A stretch of DNA of 64,000 nt from Phlyctochytrium arcticum. Taxonomy: Eukaryota > Chytridiomycota > Chytridiomycetes > Chytridiales > Chytridiaceae. The notes under the pieces are model-generated. The model had not been told where the DNA came from, searched no databases, and saw only the letters and a list, made by a program, of their open reading frames with translations. The DNA is taken from positions 930,001-994,000 of the forward strand of contig JAHLKI010000004.1 of assembly GCA_025602905.1 (NCBI GenBank), given 5' to 3'. A program made the position numbers and the translations under genes. Positions 18,600 through 28,335 of the stretch are shown here, piece after piece; the stretch's first letter is position 1, and every line of letters starts with the position of its first letter.

Positions 18600-19110
18600 T
18601 CACCTTCTGAGTCCAATCCTGACAAGCGGGAAAAGCAGGGCATATCGTCATAGAGCTGCATATGTATTGGTTGGCTCGGGAGTCAATGGACGATCTCATA
18701 GATTCCTTACATTGGGAGAGTAAGGATAGTCTTCTCCGTCAGATTGATCCGAATAGTAGTTGAAAGGCAAGTCATCCGCAAACTGCACTCATGTTGGTTA
18801 GGTGGTCGACGACTGTTCTCATGAATTTCTTACAGGTGAAACATAAGAGTGACCAAATTTCACGTATGCATCCTTGGATAAGAATGGGTTGAGCATATTG
18901 GGCATCTGCAAAATCATTTGTTTATAATGGTATGAGAATGGATTCATTATTCAAGACATACTCTAAATAGTTGGAGATGGGCAATTGCAGTAAGTATTAG
19001 GATGGTTAGGGGTGTTGTGGGAGAAATATGGGTAGGTTTGCGCGCTGAAAATGTCTAGATCACTCCCAAGATGGGCAAAGGTAAAAAGCTTCCCACGCAA
19101 AACTCAAACC
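18600..19110. other. non-coding left flank of pogo transposase gene
   Basis: About 500 bp upstream of the transposase on the minus strand. I see no convincing gene. A 25-bp palindrome, gaaggtgaa..ttcaccttc (about 18583-18607), lies at its start and could be a regulatory or hairpin element. Confidence 0.4.
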
Positions 19111-19245
19111 ATAACCCACCAAAATTTGGATACTGCGCAAAATATTGTTTGGGTTGCAGGCAGTCACCTGGGGTGAGTGCCTGGCAGCGAGTAATCGCAA
19201 AAACCAGGTCGGTGGCTGCGCCGCCAGATCCTAGGGCACAACTAC
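19111..19245 (-). repeat. pogo-like terminal inverted repeat, right
   Basis: Imperfect reverse complement of 16133-16264. It contains ccaccaaaatttgg, tactgcgcaaaatattgttt, gagtgcctgg, gtcggtggctgcgccgccag and gggcaca in the mirrored order. Confidence 0.75.
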
Positions 19246-19246
19246 C

Positions 19247-20335
19247 AATGCTAACAACAAGCTAAAAAAATACCATTGCATTTCATGCCATCTTTGTCTT
19301 CTATAACTTTTAGTCAGTCCATTGCATGCTGGTGTAATTTACCTACCGTTTCAATCCAACAGACAGCTGGGTACTGTTTGAATTGTTCCATCTTTGGGTT
19401 ACTACTAAGGGACACGCGCGTAGGGGGATGGGTTACGTGCTCAGTAGGATGACTGCAACGCCCTATGCCATGATGGGAAAGTGTGTGCTCAGATGTCGCA
19501 ATACTCATAGGAAATGTGACATGCTGACTGTATTCAATGTCAGTACTCATGAGGTGGGGGAGAACCCCGCACCCCATTCAGAAATTCAGAATCTTGTCAA
19601 AATTCACTTGGTCTGGCTTTGTAAAAAGTCCACTCATTGGGCGGTGCAGACGCCCGCACCTCCCATCAGGGGTTCAAAATCTTGTCGGAACTCACTTCGT
19701 TGGGTTTTGTATAAAGTCCTTACTCATTGGGCGGGGGAGACCCCCGCAACCCCCTTGCCTGCCGGCGGCCCTTGCAGGGACGCAAACAGTGAGGAAGATA
19801 TGATATGTGATGAAGCACGCCAGGAATCTCCAATGTTTATTCCGGTTCACAGGAACAAGCTATTGACTATCCACCACAGGGAAAGCAACACCTAAAAGTA
19901 ATAAGGTGGTAGTAACAGCACTTAAGAGGAAACATTTACTGCAGGCCTGGCGTGCAATTTACTTCTGACAAGCTGCCAACTATCATTTTGTTCCTTTACA
20001 TCTCTGCTTTTTTCTTTTGAACTCTCCACTATATGTCTGGCATATTTCATTGTAGCTACTGTATTGTTTGTTTGAATCTAACAACATGCTAGCTACCATT
20101 TCATTTCTTTGCATCTTTGTCTTACTATAACTTTGGATCTCTCCATTGCATACTGTTGTGCTTTAGCCACGGTTTTAATCTCACAAGCAGCTAGGTCTCG
20201 TTGTGTTTTATTTCCACCTGTGTGATAGTATAGCTTCTCATCTCGTCAGTGCAAGCCTGGGTACCATTTGAACCTAGCAGGCCACCCTTCCTGTCTTCTA
20301 TAACTTTTGATCTCTCCATTGCACGCTGGCCTGGC
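19247..20335 (+). repeat. R1 repeat, right copy, part C
   Basis: This continues R1 after the pogo insertion and is collinear with 6050-6390 (cttctataacttttagtc, cgcaatactcataggaaat, gaggtgggggag, ccccttgcctgccggcggcc, ggttcacagg). It is longer than the left copy. It contains a degenerate module of about 100 bp, repeated at least three times (ctaccatttcatttctttgc, tctataacttt.gatctctcc, attgca.gctgg). No gene is seen. Confidence 0.6.
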
Positions 20336-20480
20336 TCAATCTGACTCTATGTCCAGTGAGAGGAGCCGGTGGTTTTTTCACCGTGGGATGTGTTTGGAGG
20401 TCCAGTCTTTATTTTTGTTGCTGTGGGAAAATCCGGAGCTTGACATTGGGGGTTCTGTCTTTTTTTGCTTTGTATTTGTA
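20336..20480 (+). repeat. truncated DIRS-1 leader, second copy
   Basis: Closely related to 6506-6640: tggctcaat..actctatgtc, gtgagaggagccgg, ttcaccgtgggatgtg, gtccagtctttat and ttccggagcttg-like words occur in the same order. It follows directly on R1 exactly as in the complete copy, then diverges at about 20480. The gag ATG region is not present. Confidence 0.7.
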
Positions 20481-20824
20481 TTTGGTCCTTTGTCTTTGTT
20501 AGATTATGACGCTTACATTTCACATTCAGAGTGCTCATGTATTCTCAATCGGTAAAGTACAGTGTTACTAAACTCCCTTGGAGACATTCTCCGCCGAGTC
20601 CTCCCGCCACTGTGGCGCAGACCAAACCTGGTTCCATGCTGCCACACTGCACATGGACTGGATCGACGGTGGATCCACTGAGGTGGCAGTATAGTCAGAG
20701 TAAGTACAGCTTGTTCCAAAATGTCAGGAAACCCACGTGACTTTTGAGGGCCTTGCCAGTTGGGTGTCCGAATAGTGGTGTTCAGGGCTGGGATTCAGAT
20801 TGTAAACAATTCAAATTGCCCAAC

Positions 20825-20990
20825 ATGCCCAAAATTGCCACTGACAAAAGCAAGAGTATTACCATTGTTGGACTGCGACAAACTGACAATGGCAGGAGGT
20901 GCGGCGAACATCCCAACGGTTGTGGTGCTTTACTCGCTGAAGCTGATGAAGTCAGGTTTGAGGAGGGATTAAGTTGTGACGTTCGAAGTG
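20825..20990 (+). pseudogene. Tc1 transposase N-terminal fragment (plus orientation)
   Basis: A short remnant starting MPKIATDKSKSITIVGLRQT, which parallels the start of the minus-strand copy in this element (MPKALEPTKRAAIVALHRAG). It diverges into unrelated sequence after about 30 codons. No catalytic region follows. Confidence 0.55.
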
Positions 20991-21412
20991 AGTTACAGAA
21001 AGGCAGTTCTGGATCATCATCATACTGACGGAGTAATGTTTAGCTGGAGAAACATTCGACTGTGTTCATGTGCGTCACGGCAGTTGCCTTGTTGCATTTG
21101 TCGGTAGCTCCGACATGGACAAGAGTAAGGATTGGACGCGCGTGACAGGTGTGGTAACATCCTTAGCGCTGAAAAGCAAGGATGTGAAGCGCCGGGCCGG
21201 GGGATACTGCCGGTATGGCTCCGCTACAGTCAAGATTGAACAATAGAACCTTCAATACATTTTAATTTATCAATCTGCAAACGTAAACAAACTCTTGCAT
21301 GCGTGACAATGATTGAGATTTCCAAGTGAACAAATTTCATCGTCAGATTCTATTCTCTATCGGTATAACTGTCCTCTAATGACTCTAGCAACTCTAGCAA
21401 CTCTAGTGAATT

Positions 21413-21915
21413 CTAATAACGCGTCCACCTCCCATTTGCTTCAATGACTGCCTTCAAACGACGTGGCATGCTGTCTTTGAGCTCCTTGATGTATTCTGGC
21501 GTCAATGCATTCCATTCTTCTTGTGCGATTGCGTTCATCTGCTCTACTCTTGTCGGCTGCCGAAGATAGATCTTGCGCTTGAGAATGTACCAGAGGTTCT
21601 CGATCGGATTCAAATCGGGACTCTGTGGCGGCCACTCAAGAATTGAGACACCTTCTGTCTCGAAGAAATTCATGGTGGCCGCAGACTTATGAATAGGTGC
21701 ATTGTACTCTCCTTGCGGCTGTCGTGGCCTTTGTTGGTCTGCCTGACTTCTTTCGCGTCTCGTAGGACCCAGTTTCTCTCCACTTGATCAGCGTGTTGCG
21801 GATGGCGCTGGGGCTGACTCTTTCTTGGGCGCATATCTGGGCTTTGGTGAATCCAGCTCGATGCAGGGCAACTATTGCGGCACGCTTTGTTGGTTCTAGC
21901 GCCTTGGGCATGTTG
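21413..21915 (-). pseudogene. Tc1 transposase, internally deleted (minus orientation)
   Basis: The N-terminal HTH part starts at about 21915 (MPKALEPTKR, FTKAQICAQERVSPSAIRNT, KKSGRPTKA). The frame is lost near 21690 and resumes with the C-terminal part (FETEGVSILEWPPQSPDLNP, ENLWYILKRKIYLRQP, SMPRRLKAVIEANGRWTRY). The middle of the catalytic domain, with the first two Asp residues, is missing. The C-terminal E (NPIENLW) is kept. Non-autonomous. Confidence 0.8.
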
Positions 21916-22027
21916 CAGCTGGATGGGGAGATCCCGCAACGCGTGGAAGAAAACAACACTGTTCGGACACCCAACTGGCAAGGCCCTCAAAAGTCACGTG
22001 GTTTTCCTGACATTTTGGAACAAGCTG

Positions 22028-22261
22028 TATATATTAGCTAGGGAGTAAGAGGGTGTCCGGGGAAGGACTGTACAAGAAGGTAGGGGTGTGGTGTAGGTAT
22101 GGCGCAGGGCCAAGCCACATGCAGGACACCACAATCATTTCAACACACCCCCACATTGTCGATCGGGGATGCGTGCAACCTCCAGATACACTGGGAATAC
22201 AACTCCAGCAAACAGCTGGGAAAACAACGGGTGAACCTCTAAGACCGCGAATTTGGGCATC
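22028..22261. other. no gene seen; lead-in to minisatellite
   Basis: This short stretch after Tc1-3 holds no convincing coding frame. Early degenerate forms of the minisatellite words (cctccagata, aacaactccagcaaacagct, gggaaaacaac) already appear from about 22170. Confidence 0.4.
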
Positions 22262-22580
22262 ATAGGAAAACAGTGACCTCCACATCAGTGGGAAAACAAC
22301 AAAACTCCAAAGCAACGACGCATCGTGCAGTGGGAAACCAAATAACCTCCATCTCAGTGGGAAAACAACAAACTCCAGTGCTACAACGCATCATAGCGAA
22401 GGGAAAACAACAATAACCTCCATCTACGCAAGCGCAATGGGAAAACAACATATTCCAATGCTACGATGCATCGTAACAAAGGGAAAACAACTTTTGACCT
22501 CCATCTACGCAAACGTAATGGGAGAATAACATACTCCAATGCTACAACTCATCGTAACAAAAGGAAAACATCAAAGTGAC
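22262..22580 (+). repeat. minisatellite, about four units of 70-80 bp
   Basis: Repeated unit order: acctccat.t, then gtgggaaaacaac or atgggaaaacaac, then actccaatgctac, then gcatcgtaacaaagg, then gaaaacaac. Units begin near 22270, 22342, 22411 and 22494 and grow more alike to the right. The word gggaaaacaac occurs at least six times. The spacing and the absence of unique spacers argue against a CRISPR array. Confidence 0.75.
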
Positions 22581-22920
22581 AGAAACGGGTGTTGCATACC
22601 ATACTTACGCTGCTGCCATCCTGAAAAGCATCTGTTCGGCCGTATGCTTCGTGACATTAACTTAAGGGTGGACTCCAGCATTCCCGATTTCTGTCGACCG
22701 GCTATGGTTGCACAAGACCGTGTTGGTGCCACGACCTCCAATTAGTAGACTACTGAAAAATCTTAGCGACTTCAGTTTTGACAATGAGACTTTCGCATTG
22801 CGTGCATTGAATTTGCCTTGTCCGGAAAGGTTATTCCTGAAGAGGAAATTTCCATTTTCGAATTTTTGCTGATTTTGGTGTATTGAGTTATAATTTTACA
22901 TGTGGCTACAAATTTGTTCA

Positions 22921-23313
22921 TGTTGAAGATCTGCCCCAGATCCTTCATAGTTCGGTTCCTCTCGACTAATTATCAACGCCAAGGAGCTCCACTCTACATC
23001 TGGTATAGCAGTGAGCCTCCGATATCTTTATAGGATGTTCTATCTATCTTAGACTCCCTTATCCTGTGTCTTTAGTCTTAGCCACACATATCTTTAGCCT
23101 CCCATATCATATCACATTTATGTTTGTACATTTCTCTGTATTGGTTCTACATCAACTCTGCGGCAGGCCGCAGAGTATAACAGTTCTGTACCATACATCT
23201 TCTGGGTTTGGGGGGGATTCTCTCAGCTATAAAAAGCGAGGTTCCCTTCACCTCCCTCTGAAAAATCAATGCATTCACCCCAAACAATCATCTCCTGAGT
23301 CCAAACTTCAACA
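22921..23313 (+). repeat. solo LTR (393 bp)
   Basis: Starts tgttgaagatctgcc and ends cttcaaca. A 5-bp duplication gttca flanks it (22916-22920 and 23314-23318). A second solo copy is at 56034-56397. The two share catatctttagcctcccata, tctgggtttggggg, a TATA box, cttcacctccctc, and a conserved end with caatgcattcaccccaaaca. The LTR probably comes from a Gypsy-type family whose internal part was lost by LTR-LTR recombination. Confidence 0.88.
23228..23235 (+). promoter_or_regulatory. TATA box in solo LTR
   Basis: tataaaaa within the 22921 LTR, about 80 bp before its 3' end. The same position in the second copy reads tataaaag (56311-56318). Conservation supports a promoter and a plus-strand orientation of the LTR. 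Confidence 0.55.
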
Positions 23314-23320
23314 GTTCAAG

Positions 23321-23392
23321 CGGTGCTAGTGTACCGGTTGCGAGCCTCTAATTTTTGCAGACCGTCATGAGTTCAATCCACGCTGACGCGGA
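23321..23392 (+). other. tRNA-like (pol III promoter-like) sequence
   Basis: A-box-like tagtgtaccggtt (about 23328) and B-box-like agttcaatcc (about 23370), similar in layout to 7820-7895. Stem pairing is poor. It directly follows the solo LTR. Confidence 0.3.
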
Positions 23393-23670
23393 CCAGAGCT
23401 TTGTTTTTTGAACCCACAACCCTTTTACCAGCCAAGATTTTGGAATGCAACTATAATTATTATTAAAGTAGTTAAAAAATATACTAGATACCAAAAATAT
23501 CAAACTGAAAAGAATGTCAAAACATACGCCGTAATAATAGGAATGAGAAGCAGGGTAGAAAGACTACTTGAACAACATGGTTAATAGGATAGATGGGATA
23601 GGTCTAATAGGTGTACCAGCCGGGACTTTCCAAGTAGCCGAGACCCTCAAAGATGGCTTGTAAGATTTCC

Positions 23671-25563
23671 TTACACGTACGATGTCTTCTTGAAGTACAG
23701 TAATCCGAAGAAAATCATCTTGTCTATAGCATCCTTGACGTGCGCGGCATTCATTTTGCGACCTCTGGCTGTTGGTTGGTATATATTGGTTGCCCGTTGC
23801 ACAGTTTCTGGATGCAGCTCTTCAAGATTGACATTGGCACTCCATCCGTAAATCCTGGCGACTAAATCTGGGGTAATGTCGACCTGACCTTCTCTCCGAT
23901 CTTCATCGTCCTCGAGGAAACCTGTGATGCTCAAAATATCTTCGATGGCTTGAGTTGCATGCACCGCTGGCCATGGTTTCAGGGTCAGATTCTCCTCGCA
24001 AATATCGCAGGGTATCATGTCTTCGTCCGGGTACAGGTCGGTGAATCTGCTATCCAGGCAAAGTCGGGGCTGCGCACGCTCCCACTGCTCAGGCCGTAAC
24101 GCAAGCTCATGCCAGAAACGACGACAGATGTGCTTGGACATACTGTACAATAGCGTAAACTTGAGGTCAGTTCTTTCTGCACGCAGCTTAGCCTGATAGT
24201 AATCCGTTTGATGCTCATCTTTCTGATACTCCTTGAGTATGATGGCATCGGCACTCTTGAGGAAATCGCTGTCTCGCAACAAGAAGCTCATTGCTGGTTG
24301 ATTGTCGCGTCCAGATCGCCCGCTCTCTTGAATCAAATCCATCATGGTCATTGGTAGTTTGGCCTCAATGACGAACCGGACGTCTTTCTTGTTGACCCCA
24401 ACACCGAAGGCGGTGGTTGCAATCATGATTTTGATGGACCCTTCTTTCCACCCATCCATGCTGGCGTCTTTTTCCATAGAGGGTAGCTTTGAATAATAAA
24501 TGCCAACCGATAAATTCGCCTCCTCCTCCAGCGCTTGAGCCAAATCGATACAGTCGTACCGTGAACCACAGTAAATGATTCCGCATTTGTCTCTCAAAGA
24601 GTGCTGGCTAAGTAATTGCTTGACATACTCAGCCACTTGGCGTTTGCCTCTGACCGGCGGTTCTACAGCAAATTTGATGTTGGGTCGATGCAGTTGGTCG
24701 CTGATGAACGTGGCAGGCGCGGCCATTCCCACGAACTCGCAGGTGGAGAGCAGCTGAGACTTGGTGATTGTTGCGGTCAGAATCAGGGTTGGAATTGTGG
24801 AAGTAGGTGTCATTTTCATTGGGGAGTCCTGGCTTGTCTTCATCCGCTTGGTATGATTGTACTCACGGAACGCGTCCCAACCGAGCGCCAAATGGACTTC
24901 ATCGATCCCAAGTTGAATAAATTTGTAACCGCTTCGACGGATGTGCATTAACAAGCTTTCCATCGATGGATATCCCAGGCGCTCTGGGAGAATCATAAGT
25001 ACGCGCAAGTAACCATTGCCAATGTCTTTCCAGATAGCTTGACATGTGCTGTAGCCTGTTGAACCGGTGAGAAAGGCTGCTGGTATATGTACAGATATCA
25101 GCTCTTTGTACTGGTCTTGCATGAGACTGATTGTTGGCATAACCATGATTGTCAACGCCCGTTGCCTGTGCATGATTGCTGGTAATGCGAAGCACAAACT
25201 CTTCCCTCTGCCTGTACGGGTCACGAGCGCGGTGTCTACCCCTTGCATGAATGATAAGCAAACTTCAAGCTGCAGCGGTCGGAATTCACTGTATCCATAA
25301 ATGATTTTGAGGGAGTCCAACAGCTGTTCTTCCAAGCTCTTGTTTTGATCACGTTTGCTGGACATAAGGCAGACCCTGCAGAGCCCGGAGAGTCTATGTT
25401 CCTCGTCGTTTGTCCGGGGCATGTTTTGGCAATTAACACTCCTGTTTCTGGAGGTATTCCAGTACTTTCGTCTCAATCCAGACATGTACGGCTTTGTCAG
25501 TGTCAAATTTATCCCCTTGATTGCAGAGCAGCATATCGGACAGTTGGGGCTCCATTGGACCAC
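23671..25563 (-). CDS. RecQ-family DNA helicase, telomere-linked-helicase-like
   Basis: An open frame of 630 codons. The ATP-dependent 3'-5' helicase core runs from about residue 85: FRPLQ (motif 0), RTGRGKS (Walker A, residues 116-122), DEVH (221-224), TATIT (motif III) and QESGRSGRD (motif VI). A RecQ-type Cys cluster (CRRFWHE then CDICEEN) and a winged-helix-like C-terminus follow. Walker A has Arg where most RecQ proteins have Ser or Gly. The first 80 residues do not look like a natural N-terminus; the real start lies upstream in broken sequence. Similar stand-alone RecQ genes occur in many copies near fungal chromosome ends. Whether this one is functional is unclear. Confidence 0.85.
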   Translation of the reverse strand: MVQWSPNCPICCSAIKGINLTLTKPYMSGLRRKYWNTSRNRSVNCQNMPRTNDEEHRLSGLCRVCLMSSKRDQNKSLEEQLLDSLKIIYGYSEFRPLQLEVCLSFMQGVDTALVTRTGRGKSLCFALPAIMHRQRALTIMVMPTISLMQDQYKELISVHIPAAFLTGSTGYSTCQAIWKDIGNGYLRVLMILPERLGYPSMESLLMHIRRSGYKFIQLGIDEVHLALGWDAFREYNHTKRMKTSQDSPMKMTPTSTIPTLILTATITKSQLLSTCEFVGMAAPATFISDQLHRPNIKFAVEPPVRGKRQVAEYVKQLLSQHSLRDKCGIIYCGSRYDCIDLAQALEEEANLSVGIYYSKLPSMEKDASMDGWKEGSIKIMIATTAFGVGVNKKDVRFVIEAKLPMTMMDLIQESGRSGRDNQPAMSFLLRDSDFLKSADAIILKEYQKDEHQTDYYQAKLRAERTDLKFTLLYSMSKHICRRFWHELALRPEQWERAQPRLCLDSRFTDLYPDEDMIPCDICEENLTLKPWPAVHATQAIEDILSITGFLEDDEDRREGQVDITPDLVARIYGWSANVNLEELHPETVQRATNIYQPTARGRKMNAAHVKDAIDKMIFFGLLYFKKTSYV

Positions 25564-25565
25564 AA

Positions 25566-26322
25566 CTAAATGTTTCTCTGATTGCAGCCAATGCCCAATC
25601 CTTTGGCCGTACCACTTGTCTCATCGTGACAAGAGGCAATTCCGAAACTCGGAAGCGGACGCAATCACGTCAGTAATTCCAAGCGTTTGTTAATCCTTGA
25701 ACTGTGCCTGCGCTTCCTTATAGAGTTGGTTCTCTTCAAATTTGCTCTTGGAGCTGAATTCGTGGATTTCCATCATCTCCTTATACGACAACTTTTCCGT
25801 ATGATCACTACAAGTTTACAAATGTCAGTCTTTCTGAACAGTTCTTTGCTGGTTCGTTCTTTAATGCTTACCTCCTCTTTTTGCGTTGTCGCCCTTCCAC
25901 CACATGCTCTTGTTCCGTTTCCTCGTTGGAATGCTTATCGCTTTGAGGAGTGCACATCCAATATCAAAATCCCCTTCCCGACTGCCAATGTATGTCGTGA
26001 GTGCCAAGACATGAATATGCTCATTTCCGACATGGTCACTGCGCTCTGGATTCCATAGTATTTGCCGGACACTACCTTTGCTTGATGGAGTTACTCGGAA
26101 GACGTGATGGACTATCACTTTTGTTTGATGGATGTTGGATACGCTTTGCAACGTCTCTTCGATGTGCGTGTCAACGTCCTCGTCTTTTTCACATGACGTT
26201 CCTTCCAACATCCTGCTGACTATCTGCTGCCTCACGTTCGCTACGGATTCTGTCCAAAGGGAGGAAATCGCTTCCACTAAAGATTTGCACGTGATGCTAC
26301 ACCCGTTTCTCACGACCACCAC
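25566..26322 (-). pseudogene. broken upstream coding of the RecQ-like gene
   Basis: A 153-residue frame (26322-25861; LWTESVANVRQQIVSRMLEG, HHVFRVTPSSKGSVRQILWN) is followed by a likely 60-bp-class intron (gtaagca..ttgtag, about 25809-25873). A second coding stretch follows (LSYKEMMEIHEFSSKSKFEE). It reaches a TAA and then appears to continue in a shifted frame (TMRQVVRPKDWALAAIRETF) before overlapping the helicase frame. I do not recognise this domain. It may be the N-terminal half of the same protein, since strand and spacing fit. Confidence 0.4.
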
Positions 26323-26329
26323 TAGTTGT

Positions 26330-26805
26330 TGGCCCAGTTCATTGAATAGCGTAGTTGTTAGTTCTGATCCGACATTGGATATGCGTAAAAGTTTTTTTTT
26401 TCAGGATGGGGAGTTTCCTTCCTCCACAGTTTGATAACCGTTTGTGACTTGGATACGTTTGTTTGCTCGCAAAATCCATATATTGCACTTGCTCAATATT
26501 TTGTCATCAACGGGTTTATGTTTTTCTTATGGATACCAATCACCGCCGAGAGATGGCCGTCTTTGAGTTACAACTCTTCTAACATTAGTTATCATTTGTC
26601 CCAAATTAGCCATGCTTAAACTCAAATGGCGGTTGCTTTGTTTTTATTATTGCTTTCCAATGTCTTCTATCACGGACATATTGCTATACATCCCCCCCCC
26701 CTTTTTGATGACGGCACTGGCTTTTTAAGGGTCTTGAATGAGCTTCCTTGGGTCCGCAGAGAGGGCCTGGTATAACAAGGCTAGCAGGGACAGGATTCGA
26801 TAGAC
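26330..26805. other. no gene seen; AT-rich spacer
   Basis: This stretch contains homopolymer runs (ten T near 26393, nine C near 26692) and no frame with recognisable content. It separates the RecQ region from the Gypsy LTR. Confidence 0.4.
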
Positions 26806-26809
26806 TTAA

Positions 26810-27024
26810 GTAGGTAACTTTGCTCGGTGTAAAGTACAGTTCTGTGTAGGTTGGGTCCAAGTTACGAGGGGAAGGGAGTAGTCTATGCTGCTATATACTA
26901 TGTACAAAAGGATGTAAGAAAAGACGTGGGCCAATGGTGGAGCTGGAGACGCGCGACGCGTCGCGAGACGCTGGGACGCGTTCTGAAACTGACAAGGTAC
27001 AGTAATGCGCGGTCGCTTGTCACA
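26810..27024 (-). repeat. probable 3' LTR of Gypsy-1
   Basis: Inferred from position only: in element orientation the sequence after the integrase stop reads ggggagtgtgacaagcg, i.e. a purine tract followed by a TGTGAC start. No second copy is present to confirm the length, so the left limit is approximate. Confidence 0.4.
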
Positions 27025-27046
27025 CTCCCCTACTGAGAATGAAGCG

Positions 27047-28335
27047 TCATCGCAAGTTGTGTTTGGTCTTGTATTCGCGGAGGATGGAGTTGGCATCTGA
27101 TCCTTTGAAGTTGGCTGATGGTTCATAGGTGTTCTCTTCCGAGGGGTAACCTTTCCACTTGACGAGGTACTTGAGTTGATTGCGGAACTTGCGGTGGGAT
27201 TCAATGCGTTCCACTTCGTAGTTGGCCTTGTGGTTGTAGAGTTGAGGCACTGGGCGAGATTGAACACATCTGTCAGGAAAGTCGTGTTGGGGATCAAGGT
27301 AAGGTTTCAGTTTACTGACATGAAAGGTCGGGTGTGCGCGTATGGTACTAGGGAGGTCCAGGGTGAAGTTCTTGTTGTCGTCTTTGGCGGTGATTTTGAA
27401 TGGTCCGAGCCAGAGGGGTTGAAGTTTGGCTACCGGGCAATCACTAGTTGTCTCTTGGACAAGACCTTGGCTAGATAACATAACGCAACCCCCAACGTCG
27501 AGGTGTTGGTGAACTTTGTTGTACTGTGTTGCTTGACGTTGTTGAGCAGCTGCAATTTGATCTTGAGCGACTTTGATGGTGTTGCAGATGTGTTGAACAA
27601 AGTCGGCAGCATCTGGGTTGTCAGGTTGCGTTGAAGTCGATGGAGTCTTCGGTGTAAGGAGGTGTTGTCCAGCATCCAGATAGAAAGGTGTCATTCCTGT
27701 AGTTCCTGATACGGCGTCATTGTGGGCAAATTCGGTGAGGTGAAATAAGGTTTCCCAATTCGTCATGTGGTGATCAACAAAGGTTCTGAGGAAAGTTTTC
27801 AATCCTTTGATAGTGACTTCGGCGAGTCCATTCATTTGTTGGTGTTGTGCCGTGGACATATGCGATTTGCAATCGAGGAGCTTTAGCAATTCTGACCAAA
27901 ATTTGCTGACAAACTTCGAGTCTCTGCCTGATACGATTGCCTGGGGAAGTCCGTGAAGTCGAAAAATGTTGAGCATGAATAATTCTGCTATGTCCTTGAC
28001 TGTGGCTGTCTTTCGAGTCGGCAGAAAATGAGCACGCTTGGATAAGCGGTCTACCACCACTAGAATAGCGTTGCATCCGGAGGGTGTTGTTGGTCAGTCC
28101 GGAATAAAGTCCATTGAGCTCTGGCTCCAGCAGGTCGTTGGTGTTGGTAAAGGCCGTAAGAGTCCAGATGGGAGTTTGATCGAGTGTTTGTTTCGTTGGC
28201 AAGCATTGCAGGAGTTGATGTATTGTCGAATGGTCTTGTACATTTTGGCCAAAAATAAAATCGAGCAAGCGCTTCAAAGGTTCTGTGGATGCCGAAATGT
28301 CCTGCAATGTGAGTATCGTGGTGAGCGTGGAGCAT
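27047..28335 (-). pseudogene. Gypsy-1 integrase with chromodomain
   Basis: The zinc-binding part (HDTHIAGHFGIHRTFEALAR, frame 28335-28060) is out of frame with the core, which is open from 28060 to 27047. In the core, D is kept (MVVDRLSKRAHF), but the second catalytic position reads IVSGRDSKF instead of the usual SDRD, a D-to-G change. E is present in NGLAEVTIKG. The C-terminus has the chromovirus pattern GPFKI, HPTFHVSKLKPY and a full chromodomain, which in this class directs insertion to modified chromatin. Inactive on present evidence. Confidence 0.85.

Larger units (their letters stand above)
16132..19246 (-). mobile_element. pogo/Fot1-like DNA transposon
   Basis: An element of about 3.1 kb bounded by imperfect inverted repeats of about 130 bp (16133-16264 and 19111-19245). 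Shared parts include gtgccc.aggatctgg, ggcgcagccaccgac, gagtgcctg, aacaatattttgcgcagta and aaattttggtgggtt. The minus strand encodes a transposase with a CENP-B-like HTH and DDE_1 domain. Exact ends are uncertain because the outermost bases differ; a TA duplication is not clear. It lies inside the right copy of R1. Confidence 0.82.
20707..22027. mobile_element. Tc1 derivative with two head-to-head 5' ends (Tc1-3)
   Basis: A 1321-bp element with TA on both sides and terminal inverted repeats of about 70-80 bp (cagcttgttccaaaatgtca, later gtgacttttgagggccttgc and cagttgggtgtccgaa). Both ends are followed, after a similar distance, by an ATGCCCAA start and Tc1-type N-terminal coding sequence facing inward. 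A C-terminal fragment occurs only in minus orientation. It cannot encode a full transposase but could be moved by a related enzyme. Confidence 0.8.

Noticed and set aside
22262..22580. CRISPR-like regular repeats
   Set aside because: Whole units repeat, without unique spacers, and the genome is clearly eukaryotic; this is a minisatellite.
23671..25563. RecQ helicase as part of a Helitron
   Set aside because: Helitrons use PIF1-type helicases fused to Rep; here there is no HUH domain and the motifs are RecQ-type. The true Helitron is at 53.6-59.3 kb.
26940..26975. Regulatory palindrome at gacgcgcgacgcgtcgcgagacg in the Gypsy LTR
   Set aside because: A CG-rich local palindrome without a second copy to show conservation; not enough to call a site.
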